Assembly (NCBI GenBank): GCA_030831475.1
Contig: JAURKY010000006.1
Coordinates: forward strand, 1 to 64,000
DNA from: Burkholderiales bacterium
GTDB taxonomy: Bacteria > Pseudomonadota > Gammaproteobacteria > Burkholderiales > Methylophilaceae
Reading direction: 5' to 3'
DNA length: 64,000 nt
How positions within the stretch are numbered: position 1 is the first letter of the stretch; every line of letters starts with the position of its first letter. Under the pieces are notes generated by a model. That model did no database searches, was not told where the DNA came from, and saw only the letters and a list, made by a program, of their open reading frames with translations. Positions 9,607-19,135 of this stretch are shown here, one piece after another. Position numbers and translations under genes: made by a program.

Positions 9607-10221
9607 GTGCTCAACATTAACCCCTCTTTGCAACCAAAAGCAATGGTATTTTGGTTGCATGGATTAGGTGCTGATTGTCATGATTTTGGCCCAATCGTTA
9701 ATTTCCTGAACCTACCCGATTTCGAATTCATTTTACCTAACGCGCCCATAAGGCCTATCACGCTTAATAATGGAATGACCATGCGTGGCTGGTATGATAT
9801 CAAATCACTAGATTTCAAGACGATTGATTTAAAAGGTTTGGAAGAGTCAAGAATGATGATAGAACAACTTATCCATCAATCGCTAGGATCAAAAATAAAT
9901 CAACCTAAAATTTTTATGGCAGGCTTTTCACAGGGAGCTGCATTGTCACTTTATATCAATGAATTTTCGAATATTCAATTTGATGGGATTATTGCCTTGT
10001 CAGGCTACCTTCCAAAGAAAAATGAACTAAAGATAATTTCATGCCCAATAATTGCTATACATGGCCAGCATGATGATATTATTAATAAGAATATTGCTAA
10101 AGATAGTTATCAATTGCTCAAGGATAACGAAAATTTCGAATTTCATGACTACCCTATGGGTCATGAGGTTATTGAAGATGAAATTAATTTAATCAAAAAT
10201 TTTTTATTAGAGAATAGTTGA
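9607..10221 (+). CDS. Alpha/beta-hydrolase carboxylesterase (phospholipase/carboxylesterase family)
   Basis: A 204-residue serine hydrolase of the acyl-protein thioesterase-like carboxylesterase family. It shows the oxyanion-loop motif FWLHGLGADCHDF near residue 15, the nucleophile elbow GFSQGAAL with Ser108, a catalytic Asp in IHGQHDDII (about 157) and His in YPMGHEVI (about 188). It has no signal peptide and should be cytoplasmic. The start is GTG, six bases after the preceding stop; no better ATG is upstream. It lies one base before xseB. The natural substrate cannot be told. Confidence 0.86.
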   Translation: MLNINPSLQPKAMVFWLHGLGADCHDFGPIVNFLNLPDFEFILPNAPIRPITLNNGMTMRGWYDIKSLDFKTIDLKGLEESRMMIEQLIHQSLGSKINQPKIFMAGFSQGAALSLYINEFSNIQFDGIIALSGYLPKKNELKIISCPIIAIHGQHDDIINKNIAKDSYQLLKDNENFEFHDYPMGHEVIEDEINLIKNFLLENS

Positions 10222-10222
10222 A

Positions 10223-10444
10223 ATGTCAGATAAAAAAATCAACATCGAAAAGTTGCTTGATGAATTAGAGAATATAGTCAAAAAAATGGAAGATGATAAT
10301 CTTAATTTAGAGCAATCTCTAGAATCTTACGAAAAAGGTATTGGTCTTGTAAAGCAAGCACAATCAACTCTCAGTGAAATAGAAAAAAAAGTAAAAATAC
10401 TTTCAAAGAAAGACAGTCTTAAAGACTTCGATACAGATGACTAG
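10223..10444 (+). CDS. xseB: Exodeoxyribonuclease VII small subunit
   Basis: The small helical subunit that pairs in several copies with XseA to form exonuclease VII, which degrades single-stranded DNA to oligonucleotides. The 73-residue protein has the family core LLDELENIVKKMEDDNLNLE with SLESYEKGIGLVKQAQ. It overlaps ispA by 8 bases. The xseB-ispA-dxs order is widely conserved in proteobacteria. xseA is not in this window. Confidence 0.92.
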   Translation: MSDKKINIEKLLDELENIVKKMEDDNLNLEQSLESYEKGIGLVKQAQSTLSEIEKKVKILSKKDSLKDFDTDD

Positions 10445-11324
10445 CCTTTCTAATGATTGGTTAATCAATCATCAAGAAAGAATTAACCTCAATTTAAAAT
10501 CTTTATTTGCGAAACAAGCAAATTCACAAATCAAAAAAGTGTGCGAATATGCTGTCTTAAATGGTGGCAAACGGATTCGCGCTTTAGTTGTTTATGCCAT
10601 CAGTGAAAATTTAAAAGTCGACCTAAAAAAGTCAGATAACCTTGCAATGGCAATAGAGTTAATTCATGCTTACTCACTCATTCATGATGACTTACCCGCA
10701 ATGGATAATGACGATTTAAGAAGAGGAAAGCCCACCTGTCATATTAAATTTGGCGAAGATCAAGCTATTTTGGCTGGAGATGCATTGCAAACATTAGCTT
10801 TTCAAATAATTTCCAATAATACCTTCGATATAATTGATCAATTTAAAATTAATATTATACAAACCCTTTCAAACTCAATCGGTATAGATGGCATGGTCCT
10901 CGGGCAATCTTTAGATATGCTGTATACCAACCAAAAGATCTCACAGCAAAAATTAATTGAAATGCAATCCCTTAAAACTGGCAAGCTCTTTGAGGCTACA
11001 TTTGTTTCAAGTTACTACTTATCCGAAAAAAACGATCTAGACAAAATGAATTTTTATCAAGCTCTAGGAAATCAGTTTGGCAGGCTCTATCAAATTATTG
11101 ACGACATTTTAGACTTGACATCTGATACGCAAACACTGGGTAAAACATCAGGTAAAGATGCTATAAATATGAAAACAACCTTTTTATCTGAATCTGGACT
11201 TAGCAAGGCTCAACAAGAAGCAAATAAGATTTATCGTTCTATCAAAGAAAAGCTTGGCAAAGATGCTCAGGGGCAAGAAAGACTTAATTTACTAGCAGAT
11301 GTGATTTATAACAGAGACCATTAA
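10437..11324 (+). CDS. ispA: Farnesyl diphosphate synthase (short-chain polyprenyl synthase)
   Basis: Adds two isopentenyl units to dimethylallyl diphosphate to make farnesyl diphosphate. The 295-residue helical protein has GGKRIRAL near residue 43, the first aspartate-rich motif HDDLPAMDNDD at about 83-93 and the second in QIIDDILDLTSD near 222, both binding Mg-diphosphate. GKTSGKDA follows as expected. Length and order match IspA. It sits between xseB (8-base overlap) and dxs (one-base overlap), so a single isoprenoid operon is likely; the product feeds IspB at 58 kb and undecaprenyl synthesis. Confidence 0.95.
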   Translation: MTSLSNDWLINHQERINLNLKSLFAKQANSQIKKVCEYAVLNGGKRIRALVVYAISENLKVDLKKSDNLAMAIELIHAYSLIHDDLPAMDNDDLRRGKPTCHIKFGEDQAILAGDALQTLAFQIISNNTFDIIDQFKINIIQTLSNSIGIDGMVLGQSLDMLYTNQKISQQKLIEMQSLKTGKLFEATFVSSYYLSEKNDLDKMNFYQALGNQFGRLYQIIDDILDLTSDTQTLGKTSGKDAINMKTTFLSESGLSKAQQEANKIYRSIKEKLGKDAQGQERLNLLADVIYNRDH

Positions 11325-13165
11325 TGAGTATTATTGAAAATATCAAGAGCCCAAAAGATTTAAAAAAATTATCACGCGATGAATTAAAAAATCTTTGTGG
11401 TGAAATTAGGCATTTTATTATTGAAAGTGTTTCTGAAACTGGCGGGCATTTATCATCAAACTTAGGTGTTATCGAACTGACAGTCGCACTCCATTTTGTT
11501 TTTGATGCCCCGAATGATAAGTTGGTATGGGATGTAGGCCATCAAACGTACGCCCATAAAATAATCACGGGCCGAAAGAATCAAATGAGAACATTGAGAC
11601 AAAAAAATGGTATCTCAGGTTTTCCAAGACGTAGTGAGAGTGTTTATGATGAGTTTGGAACTGGTCACTCAAGCACATCCATCTCAGCTGCATTAGGTAT
11701 GGCAGAATCATTTAAGAAAAATAAATCTAAATCAAAAGCCATTGCCATTATTGGTGATGGTGCTTTGACTGCAGGTATGGCATTTGAGGGATTAAATCAT
11801 GCTGGCAGCACTGAAAATAATATCCTCATTATTCTTAATGATAACGATATGTCTATCTCAAATAACGTAGGTGCACTCAACAACTACCTGACAAAATTAT
11901 TATCAGGAAAATTATATGAAGGCATTAAAAAGTCGGGAAAAAAAGTTTTCTCAAAACTTCCCCCCGTGCTTGAGCTTGCAAGAAAAACTGAGGAACATAT
12001 GAAGGGTATGGTCATACCTGGAACCTTATTTGAGGAGTTTGGCTTTAATTACCTAGGTCCTATCGATGGCCATGATCTTGATGTATTAATTGATACGCTC
12101 TCTAATATTAAATACCTTGAAGGACCTCAATTCCTGCATGTAGCCACGAAAAAGGGTTACGGTTATAAGCCTGCTGAAAATAATCCCAATCAATATCACG
12201 GCATTGGAAAATTTGATCCTGAGCTTGGGCTTGATCAAAAGAAAAGTACTCACCTAACCTATACCGAAATTTTTTCTAATTGGATAGTAAAGGCTGCCAA
12301 GATCCATAGCAAGCTTTGCGCGATTACACCGGCAATGAGTGATGGTTCTGGATTAACCAAATTTGCAAAAAAATACCCTAGTCGTTTCTATGATGTCGGA
12401 ATTGCGGAGCAACACGCCTTAACTTTTGCTGCAGGCCTATCTCTTTCTGGCTTTAAACCTGTGGTTGCTATTTACTCAACCTTTTTTCAAAGAGCTTATG
12501 ATCAGCTTATTCATGATATTGCGCTACAAAATATTCCGATGTTATTTGCAATTGATAGGGCTGGTATTGTAGGTGCAGATGGCGCAACTCATTCGGGAAG
12601 TTTTGATATATCATTTTTAAGATGTATACCCAATATTATTTTAATGACGCCCTCCAACGAATCAGAATGTACTCAAATGTTAAATTTTGGCTATCAATAT
12701 AAAGGTATTTGTGCGGTAAGGTACCCGCGTGGATTTGCAGCCAGCTTAGAAAAAAAACAGTTAAAAAAATTATCGCTTGGGAAAGCCATTACGCTCAGAG
12801 ATGGCAAAAAGATCTGTATATTAGGCTTTGGTCCCATCATCAATGAATGCATTAAAATCGCAGAGAAAATGAATGCCACATTAATTGACATGCGCTTTGT
12901 AAAACCAATGGACGAGGAAATCATTGAACAAAAATCAAAGAATCATGATCTTATTGTGACGATAGAAGAAAATAGCATCATGGGGGGTGCTGGGTCAGCT
13001 GTTAATGAAGTCCTAGCTAAAAAAAATATTACAAAAAAACTATTAATTATTGGTATGCCTGATCAATTTGTTGAGCATGGATCCCAAGAAGAGGTCCTTA
13101 AAGCATGTGGGTTAGATGCCCTGTCCATAGAGAGCAAAATTGTTAATGCAATGCGCAAATGTTAA
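11324..13165 (+). CDS. dxs: 1-deoxy-D-xylulose-5-phosphate synthase
   Basis: Thiamine-diphosphate enzyme that condenses pyruvate with glyceraldehyde 3-phosphate, the first step of the MEP isoprenoid pathway. The 613-residue protein has VWDVGHQTYAHKI, the ThDP-Mg motif IGDGALTAGMAFEGLNHAG with NDNDMSISNNVGAL, the catalytic-region AEQHALTFAAGL with glutamate, and a C-terminal transketolase-like domain. All domains are present at usual length. It is translationally linked to ispA and followed 28 bases later by folE2. Confidence 0.96.
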   Translation: MSIIENIKSPKDLKKLSRDELKNLCGEIRHFIIESVSETGGHLSSNLGVIELTVALHFVFDAPNDKLVWDVGHQTYAHKIITGRKNQMRTLRQKNGISGFPRRSESVYDEFGTGHSSTSISAALGMAESFKKNKSKSKAIAIIGDGALTAGMAFEGLNHAGSTENNILIILNDNDMSISNNVGALNNYLTKLLSGKLYEGIKKSGKKVFSKLPPVLELARKTEEHMKGMVIPGTLFEEFGFNYLGPIDGHDLDVLIDTLSNIKYLEGPQFLHVATKKGYGYKPAENNPNQYHGIGKFDPELGLDQKKSTHLTYTEIFSNWIVKAAKIHSKLCAITPAMSDGSGLTKFAKKYPSRFYDVGIAEQHALTFAAGLSLSGFKPVVAIYSTFFQRAYDQLIHDIALQNIPMLFAIDRAGIVGADGATHSGSFDISFLRCIPNIILMTPSNESECTQMLNFGYQYKGICAVRYPRGFAASLEKKQLKKLSLGKAITLRDGKKICILGFGPIINECIKIAEKMNATLIDMRFVKPMDEEIIEQKSKNHDLIVTIEENSIMGGAGSAVNEVLAKKNITKKLLIIGMPDQFVEHGSQEEVLKACGLDALSIESKIVNAMRKC

Positions 13166-13193
13166 ACTCATACTTTAAATTTAAGATATAAAA

Positions 13194-13994
13194 ATGAATC
13201 AACCATCTAAACCAGAATTTATTGAAGATGTCCAAAGTACTGAGGACAAGAGACATCTTGATATCGATAAAGTGGGTATCAAGGATATCAGGCATCCTAT
13301 TATCGTAAAAGATAAAAGAGGTGGCGAACAACACACGATTGCAAACTTCAATATGTATGTGCATTTACCCCATAATTTTAAGGGGACACACATGTCACGT
13401 TTTGTTGAGATCCTCAATGAGAATGATCGGGCTATTTCTGTTGAGTCTTTTGAAAAGATTTTAAGAAAGATGCTCGCACGTTTAGAATCAAAGGCCTGCG
13501 ATCTTGAAATGACCTTCCCCTACTTTATTAATAAGTCTGCCCCTATATCAGGCGTTAAAAGCTTATTAGATTATGAGGTAAGCTTTATTGGTCAAATTAT
13601 TGATGCAAAATTTATAAATACCACAAAAGTAGTCATTCCCGTAACTAGCCTTTGTCCTTGTTCAAAAAAAATATCTGATTATGGGGCTCATAATCAAAGG
13701 TCGCATGTGACTGTGACGATCGTCACAAATGATTTTATATGGATTGAGGATATTATTGATATTGTTGAAAAACAAGCTTCATCAGAGCTTTACGGACTCC
13801 TCAAAAGGCCAGATGAAAAATTCGTCACTGAGAGAGCCTATGATAATCCAAAGTTTGTTGAAGACATGGTTCGTGATATTGCCAAAAAACTTAAAGAAAA
13901 TAAAAAAATTGATAGTTTTATTGTCGAATCAGAAAACTTTGAATCGATTCATAATCACTCAGCCTACGCGCTTATTCAAGGCAAAAATAATTAG
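13194..13994 (+). CDS. folE2: GTP cyclohydrolase FolE2 (type IB)
   Basis: Opens GTP to dihydroneopterin triphosphate at the start of folate synthesis, using the metal-flexible type IB enzyme rather than zinc FolE. The 266-residue protein has the family signature [20 protein letters not shown] with the metal-binding cysteine at about residue 147, plus RFVEILNEN and the C-terminal [12 protein letters not shown]. It follows xseB-ispA-dxs on the same strand. Type IB use lets folate synthesis run at low zinc, plausible for a planktonic organism; this last point is inference. Its stop overlaps the converging MFS gene by four bases. Confidence 0.95.
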   Translation: MNQPSKPEFIEDVQSTEDKRHLDIDKVGIKDIRHPIIVKDKRGGEQHTIANFNMYVHLPHNFKGTHMSRFVEILNENDRAISVESFEKILRKMLARLESKACDLEMTFPYFINKSAPISGVKSLLDYEVSFIGQIIDAKFINTTKVVIPVTSLCPCSKKISDYGAHNQRSHVTVTIVTNDFIWIEDIIDIVEKQASSELYGLLKRPDEKFVTERAYDNPKFVEDMVRDIAKKLKENKKIDSFIVESENFESIHNHSAYALIQGKNN

Positions 13995-15142
13995 TCAGGA
14001 TAATTTCTCAAGCCCAACCTTAAAATAAAAATTGCTATTAAAGGTAAAAGAGCTGACAAAGTAAAAGTTAGATTCATGCCTATTCTATCAATTAAAAAAC
14101 CTCCCCCTAGTCCACCTATAACGCCTCCAAGTCCATAGGTAATGCTGTTATAAATCGATTGGCCTCGAGCATGGTGCTCTTTATTGAAAAAGTGTTCAAT
14201 GACTTGTACCGAGGCTACATGAAAACATCCAAAGGTAGCAGCATGCAAAGTTTGAGCTAAGAATAAAATAAATAAATTATCTATGAACTGGCCTATAAGA
14301 AAAAAACGAATAACGGCTAAAACTAAACTTATAAAAATAAGCTGCTTTAAGCTTACAAACTTCATTATTTTTGGGATAAGGAGAAAAATAAAAATTTCAC
14401 AGATGACACCGATGCTCCATAAAATACCGATAATGGTTTTGGAATAATGATTTTGTTCTAAAAAAATAGAATAAAAATTATATAAAAGGCCATGAGAGGA
14501 AACCATTAATGTACAACCTAAAATGATGGCCATGACATTCAGCTTTTTTAAAATCAGGAAGATTGAACGTCTTTGATTATCAATGATTTCAATTTTCTTC
14601 TCAGGAACTTTGATAGAGCTTGTAAAGAGTAAAATCTGTGTGATTAAAATTGCAACAATAGCTACACTAATGCCAATCCTGTCTACAAGAAATCCAACAG
14701 CGAGAGAGGAGCAAATAAATCCAAAGGAGCCCCAAACCCTAATTTTGCTGTAACTGTACTCTCCCTTACCCTCGGATAAATGAGACAGTGTAATTGATTC
14801 AAAAAGCGGCAAGGTTGAGCTGGTGAATAAACTCATAAAAAGCATGACTATAAGAATGTCATAAAAACTATGAGCAAAATAAATATAGATAAAACCAAGT
14901 GCACCAATAAATGCATTGAGGCGTAAAAATTTTGCTCGATTACTCGATTGATCGGCTAAATAGGCCCAAAAATTGGGAGAAATAATTCTTCCAAATTGAA
15001 AAATAGCTAAAAGGGTCCCAATTTGAATAGGTGAAAAATGAAGTGAGGTTAAATAAAGTGCCCAATAAGGAACAAAAATACCTACAAAAAAATAATACAG
15101 GTAATAAAACCGAGAGAGCTTCCAATAAAGAAATGGGGTCAC
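13991..15142 (-). CDS. MFS transporter of the HcaT/nucleoside-permease-like group
   Basis: A 383-residue integral membrane protein with about twelve predicted membrane segments, opening [21 protein letters not shown] and carrying [24 protein letters not shown] between segments 2 and 3, the MFS_1-like signature of the HcaT (phenylpropionate permease-like) family. [12 protein letters not shown] and [20 protein letters not shown] are typical of the group. Substrate is unknown; many members are annotated as 3-phenylpropionate transporters without proof. The start is a GTG two bases after the aroC stop, with no ATG nearby. Possibly co-transcribed with aroC. Confidence 0.85.
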   Translation of the reverse strand: MTPFLYWKLSRFYYLYYFFVGIFVPYWALYLTSLHFSPIQIGTLLAIFQFGRIISPNFWAYLADQSSNRAKFLRLNAFIGALGFIYIYFAHSFYDILIVMLFMSLFTSSTLPLFESITLSHLSEGKGEYSYSKIRVWGSFGFICSSLAVGFLVDRIGISVAIVAILITQILLFTSSIKVPEKKIEIIDNQRRSIFLILKKLNVMAIILGCTLMVSSHGLLYNFYSIFLEQNHYSKTIIGILWSIGVICEIFIFLLIPKIMKFVSLKQLIFISLVLAVIRFFLIGQFIDNLFILFLAQTLHAATFGCFHVASVQVIEHFFNKEHHARGQSIYNSITYGLGGVIGGLGGGFLIDRIGMNLTFTLSALLPLIAIFILRLGLRNYPD

Positions 15143-15143
15143 A

Positions 15144-16226
15144 TTAAAAAATTTTTCGTCTTATGACATCCTGATTTTGGGCACGGTCTCTTAATACATG
15201 GTCAATTAAGACCAGGGCTAGCATTGCCTCAACAATAGGGACTGCTCGAATAGCCACGCAAGGGTCATGTCGACCCGTCGTTTTCATTTTAATCTCTTTA
15301 CCTTTTGCATTTATCGATGCTCTATCTTGCGGGATACTTGAGGTTGGTTTAAAAGCAACATTGACTTCAATATTTTGACCCGTAGAAATTCCCCCCAATA
15401 TACCCCCGGCATTATTCGTTTTAAATCCTTTAGAAGTGATTTCATCACTATGCTCTGTCCCCATCTGCTCGATACTCTTAAATCCAGCTCCAATTTCAAC
15501 ACCCTTAGTTGCATTTATACTCATCATAGCTGCTGCAATATCTGCATCCAAACGTGAAAAAATTGGCTCACCTATGCCCATAGGAACACCAGCGGCTCTG
15601 ACAAAAATTTTTGCCCCCACAGAATTTCTCTCAGATCGAACTTGGGATAAATATTTTTCTAAATCACCAATAATAGATTTGTTAGCGGCAAAAAAAGGGT
15701 TTTTATTCACGAATGACCAATGAGTCATAGGTATCTCAATCTGGCCAAGCTGAGATAAACAGCCCTCAATACGAATTGATAAATTTTCTTTTAACCATTT
15801 TTTTGCAATAGCACCAGCGGCTACACGAACAGCTGTTTCTCTTGCGCTCGAGCGACCACCCCCCCTATAGTCCCTGATACCATACTTGTGCAGGTAAGTT
15901 AAATCCGCATGACCAGGTCTAAAGGTATCCTTAATTTTTGAATAATCTTGACTGCGCTGATCCTTATTTCTAATAAGCAGGCCGATTGGCGTTCCAGTGG
16001 TTTTGCCCTCAAACACGCCAGAGAGAATTTCAACTGCATCATCTTCTTTTCTTTGGGTAACAAATTTTGAGGTGCCTGGCTTTCTTCTATCCAATTCCAC
16101 CTGGATATCTTTTTCAGTAAGCCGCAAACCCGGAGGGCATCCATCGATGATTCCACCGATAGCTGGGCCGTGCGACTCTCCAAAAGTCGTTAAAGTGAAA
16201 AGCTGACCAAAAGTATTGCCTGACAT
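15144..16226 (-). CDS. aroC: Chorismate synthase
   Basis: Makes chorismate from EPSP with reduced FMN, the final shared step of aromatic amino acid and folate precursor synthesis. The 360-residue protein shows the family signatures [18 protein letters not shown] near the N terminus, [30 protein letters not shown] in the middle ([11 protein letters not shown] quoted as the core) and [17 protein letters not shown] near the C terminus. All are intact and the length is standard. It is followed two bases later by the MFS gene and lies downstream of rluE with a 37-base gap. Confidence 0.97.
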   Translation of the reverse strand: MSGNTFGQLFTLTTFGESHGPAIGGIIDGCPPGLRLTEKDIQVELDRRKPGTSKFVTQRKEDDAVEILSGVFEGKTTGTPIGLLIRNKDQRSQDYSKIKDTFRPGHADLTYLHKYGIRDYRGGGRSSARETAVRVAAGAIAKKWLKENLSIRIEGCLSQLGQIEIPMTHWSFVNKNPFFAANKSIIGDLEKYLSQVRSERNSVGAKIFVRAAGVPMGIGEPIFSRLDADIAAAMMSINATKGVEIGAGFKSIEQMGTEHSDEITSKGFKTNNAGGILGGISTGQNIEVNVAFKPTSSIPQDRASINAKGKEIKMKTTGRHDPCVAIRAVPIVEAMLALVLIDHVLRDRAQNQDVIRRKIF

Positions 16227-16263
16227 AATTATTTAAACCATAAATTTTGCTTAATTATATCAT

Positions 16264-16803
16264 TCATCCTTGATCCCTAATGAGACGAAATTCACCTGGT
16301 ACTAAATTATCTAAATGATATTTGCCAACAGAAATACGAATTAATCTTAAAGTTGGGCAATTAATAGTAGCAGTCATTTTTCTTATTTGACGATTCTTGC
16401 CCTCAGATATTTTAATCTCAAGCCAACTTGTTGGAATATTTTTTCTAAAACGAATTGGTTTATCCCTATCCCAAAGCTTAGGTTCTTTAATCAATTTCAC
16501 ACTTGCTTTTTTGGTTATGTAATCTTTGATTAAAACCCCCTCTCTTAATTTTTTTAAATCTGACTCTTGAGGAATATTCTCGACCTGTACCCAATAGGTT
16601 TTATTATTATCACTTTCAGGACTTGCAATTTGATTTTGAATTTTTCCATTGTCGGTTAAAATAACAAGTCCTTCGCTGTCTGCATCTAGCCGCCCAGCAG
16701 GATAAACATTTTTATAGGGAATAAAATCCTTAAGTGACATGTAATTTTCATGTTCTGAAAATTGCGTGATGACACCATAAGGTTTATTAAAGAGAATTAA
16801 CAT
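16264..16803 (-). CDS. rluE: 23S rRNA pseudouridine synthase, RluE-like
   Basis: Isomerises a uridine in 23S rRNA; RluE targets U2457 in E. coli. The 179-residue protein has the RsuA/RluB/E/F catalytic signature [19 protein letters not shown] with the nucleophilic aspartate near residue 46, and the later [10 protein letters not shown] motif. There is no N-terminal S4 domain, as in RluE. The track start at 16830 is a TTG that would run into icd; the ATG at 16803 gives the usual [11 protein letters not shown] terminus. It is divergent from icd with only nine bases between start codons, the same neighbour as in E. coli. Confidence 0.9.
   Translation of the reverse strand: MLILFNKPYGVITQFSEHENYMSLKDFIPYKNVYPAGRLDADSEGLVILTDNGKIQNQIASPESDNNKTYWVQVENIPQESDLKKLREGVLIKDYITKKASVKLIKEPKLWDRDKPIRFRKNIPTSWLEIKISEGKNRQIRKMTATINCPTLRLIRISVGKYHLDNLVPGEFRLIRDQG
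16762..16790 (+). promoter_or_regulatory. Candidate icd promoter inside rluE
   Basis: TTGCGT at 16762-16767 and TATTAA at 16785-16790 have an exact 17-base spacer. They lie within the first codons of the divergent rluE gene because the gap between the two starts is only nine bases. The match is moderate, so this is a suggestion. Confidence 0.35.
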
Positions 16804-16812
16804 ATCATTATT

Positions 16813-18051
16813 ATGAAGACACAAATACAAAAACCATCAGCAGGGGAATTAATACACATAAATTCTGATTCAACCTTAGATATCCCTAATAACCCCATTA
16901 TTCCATACATCGAGGGTGATGGGATAGGAGTAGATATAACACCGCCTATGAAAGAAGTTGTTGATAGGGCAATTCAAAAAGCTTATGGGCAATCAAAAAA
17001 AATCTCTTGGATGGAAATTTATGCTGGGGAAAAAGCCTCACAATTGTTTGGAAATGATGTCTATTTACCAGAAGAAACACTCAACGCATTAAAAGAGTAT
17101 ACCCTATCTATTAAAGGACCTTTGGCAACGCCTGTTGGGGGTGGTATACGCTCCCTTAATGTTGCTTTAAGACAAACGCTCGATCTCTTCGTATGTCTTA
17201 GACCTATTCAATACTATGATGGCGTTCCAAGCCCACTTAAAAATCCAGAAAAAACAAATATGGTTATTTTTAGAGAAAATACTGAAGATATTTACGCTGG
17301 TATTGAATGGGAAGCTAATAGCGATGGATCAAAAAAAATAATTGATTTACTCAACTCATCTGGATTTGATGGAAAAGTTCGATTCCCCAACTCAAGTGCA
17401 ATTGGTATCAAGCCTGTCTCTAGGGAAGGAAGTCAAAGATTAATCAAAAAAGCTATCGACTACGCCATCAATCATGGAAGAAAATCAGTTACCTTAGTGC
17501 ATAAAGGTAACATCATGAAGTTTACAGAGGGTGGTTTCAAAAATTGGGGCTATGAGTTGGCTAAAGAGAATTACGGTGCCAAGATAAATGCAAATGGTCA
17601 AACTGAAACTGCACAGGGAGTTGTGATTAAAGATTGTATTGCTGATGCTTTCTTGCAAGAAATTTTACTTCGACCTGAGGATCATGAGGTTGTTGCAACA
17701 CTCAATCTAAATGGAGATTATGTATCCGATGCATTGGCAGCTCAAGTAGGAGGTATAGGAATATCGCCTGGAGCAAATTTATCAAATACAACCGTCATTT
17801 TTGAGGCGACACACGGAACCGCACCAATGATTGCGGGCAAAAACATTGCTAACCCAAGTTCAATTATACTTTCAGGCTTAATGTTACTGGAGCATATGCA
17901 ATGGAATGAAGCAGCCAATATTCTTCATGACGCTTTTAAAATAACATTGAAAAATCAAGAGGTTACTTCTGATTTTGCATCACAAATACTTGGCTGCAAG
18001 GCTTTATCAACAAATGACTTTGCTAATAAAATTATTTCTAATATGAATTAA
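16813..18051 (+). CDS. icd: NADP-dependent isocitrate dehydrogenase
   Basis: Oxidises isocitrate to 2-oxoglutarate in the TCA cycle, yielding NADPH. The 412-residue protein has [14 protein letters not shown], the substrate loop [13 protein letters not shown] with Ser114 (the residue that is phosphorylated by AceK in enterics), the [14 protein letters not shown] motif and the late [18 protein letters not shown] motif. Length agrees with the bacterial type I dimeric enzyme. It diverges from rluE, and a shared hairpin separates it from the converging cold shock gene. Whether AceK regulation exists cannot be told from here. Confidence 0.96.
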   Translation: MKTQIQKPSAGELIHINSDSTLDIPNNPIIPYIEGDGIGVDITPPMKEVVDRAIQKAYGQSKKISWMEIYAGEKASQLFGNDVYLPEETLNALKEYTLSIKGPLATPVGGGIRSLNVALRQTLDLFVCLRPIQYYDGVPSPLKNPEKTNMVIFRENTEDIYAGIEWEANSDGSKKIIDLLNSSGFDGKVRFPNSSAIGIKPVSREGSQRLIKKAIDYAINHGRKSVTLVHKGNIMKFTEGGFKNWGYELAKENYGAKINANGQTETAQGVVIKDCIADAFLQEILLRPEDHEVVATLNLNGDYVSDALAAQVGGIGISPGANLSNTTVIFEATHGTAPMIAGKNIANPSSIILSGLMLLEHMQWNEAANILHDAFKITLKNQEVTSDFASQILGCKALSTNDFANKIISNMN

Positions 18052-18079
18052 AAAAAGCTTAATTTAATTTAAGCTTTTT
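18052..18079. terminator. Bidirectional terminator between icd and csp
   Basis: AAAAAGCTTAA pairs with TTAAGCTTTTT around a six-base TTTAAT loop. The T-run on each strand suits termination in both directions. On the minus side the hairpin includes the stop and last codons of the cold shock gene, so it is part of coding sequence. Confidence 0.75.
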
Positions 18080-18272
18080 CAATATTGGAGGCCTGTTTTC
18101 CTTTAGGTCCATCGGTCACTTCGAATTTAACTTTTTGTCCTTCTTTTAAACTCTTGTAACCTTCTTCAATTATTGCTGAAAAATGCGCAAATAGATCATC
18201 GCCACCATCATCTGGTGTAATAAAACCATAACCTTTTGCATCATTGAACCATTTAACTGTTCCTGTTGCCAT
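18069..18272 (-). CDS. cspA: Cold shock protein, CspA family
   Basis: A 67-residue single cold shock domain that binds single-stranded RNA and DNA as an RNA chaperone. RNP1 is KGYGFITPD and RNP2 is [10 protein letters not shown]; the protein opens [14 protein letters not shown] as in CspA/CspD-like proteins. AGGA lies about ten bases before the ATG. A consensus promoter about 120 bases upstream leaves a long untranslated leader, the usual arrangement for cold-inducible csp genes. Which of several Csp paralogs it is cannot be said. Confidence 0.95.
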   Translation of the reverse strand: MATGTVKWFNDAKGYGFITPDDGGDDLFAHFSAIIEEGYKSLKEGQKVKFEVTDGPKGKQASNIEKA

Positions 18273-18392
18273 TACTAAACATCCTATAAATACGGGGAGG
18301 TAACCCTAAAAGTCAGATTTCAAGAAAGCGCTATGTGAGAATTTTTTGAATTATAAAACACAAGTACTACCATGAATCAAACACCTAAGTGA

Positions 18393-18421
18393 TTTATACG
18401 CGCGTTCATATAAAAGGTCAA
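18393..18421 (-). promoter_or_regulatory. Consensus promoter of the cold shock gene
   Basis: Read on the minus strand, TTGACC and TATAAA are separated by exactly 17 bases. The predicted start near base 18386 gives a leader of about 113 nucleotides before the csp ATG. The 161-base gap 18273-18433 thus holds this leader and promoter and nothing else I can see. Confidence 0.7.
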
Positions 18422-18433
18422 GCTAAATGAGAA

Positions 18434-19135
18434 TTATTCTCTTTTGATTAACTCCTCCTCGAGATAGTCAATACCCACAGCTCCTGGAATTTTTTTACCA
18501 TTAGATAAAATAATTGTAGGTGTAGCGGAAATGCCTAATGTTTTTCCTAATTGAATCGTATCCTGAATAGGGTTTGTGCATTCGTTATCATTGTCTGGCA
18601 TCTTATTTTTGATCATTAACTCATTCCATGCTCTTACCTTATCTTTTGCACACCAAACGTTTATAGATTTAGGTTTTGCATCAGGATGAATATCAAGTGG
18701 ATATAAAAAGGTGTAAATCGTCACATTATCAAGCTTACTAAAAGTCTCTTTCTCTAATTTTTTGCAAAATGGGCAGTCAACATCGGAAAAAACTGCTAAC
18801 TTACGTTTTCCATTTCCTTTAACTATCTTGATTGAGTTTTGAAATGGGAGTTTTTTAAAATCAATTTTAGTAAGCTCATCAATCCTTGCCTGGGTTAAAT
18901 CAGCCTTAGTTTTGGGATCTATTATCTTTCCAACCACCAAGAAACTAAATGCTTCATCGGTATAAATGATTTGATCGCCAATTAATACCTCAAATAAATC
19001 GTTAAATTCAGTTTTTTTAATACTGCTCACCGAGATTTCTGGATACTGAGACTCAATCTTTGCTCTTAGCTCACTTTCCCCTGCATAAAGAAAATTTATA
19101 AAAAATAAAAGTATTACTAAATTAAGTAGTTTCAT
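18434..19135 (-). CDS. dsbC: Thiol:disulfide interchange protein DsbC
   Basis: Periplasmic disulfide isomerase. The 233-residue protein has a signal peptide (KLLNLVILLFFINFLYAG), an N-terminal dimerisation region (residues about 20-80), and a thioredoxin-fold domain with the active site DVDCPFCKKLE near residue 120, plus the cis-proline segment GISATPTIIL. The redox pair is CPFC rather than the CGYC of E. coli DsbC. Two further cysteines (VWCAKD and NECTN) fit the structural disulfide. The start overlaps the stop of the upstream Ubi-type gene by four bases (ATGA). It may serve LptD maturation. Confidence 0.88.
   Translation of the reverse strand: MKLLNLVILLFFINFLYAGESELRAKIESQYPEISVSSIKKTEFNDLFEVLIGDQIIYTDEAFSFLVVGKIIDPKTKADLTQARIDELTKIDFKKLPFQNSIKIVKGNGKRKLAVFSDVDCPFCKKLEKETFSKLDNVTIYTFLYPLDIHPDAKPKSINVWCAKDKVRAWNELMIKNKMPDNDNECTNPIQDTIQLGKTLGISATPTIILSNGKKIPGAVGIDYLEEELIKRE

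Noticed and set aside
15436-15723. 95-aa plus-strand ORF inside aroC, and similar ORFs at 15375, 15899 and 15997
   Set aside because: All are antisense or frame-shifted shadows of the strongly conserved aroC gene.
18425-18450. GAGAATTATTCTC palindrome at the end of dsbC as a terminator
   Set aside because: The stem is about five base pairs of mostly A/T with only a short T-run after it; too weak to call.
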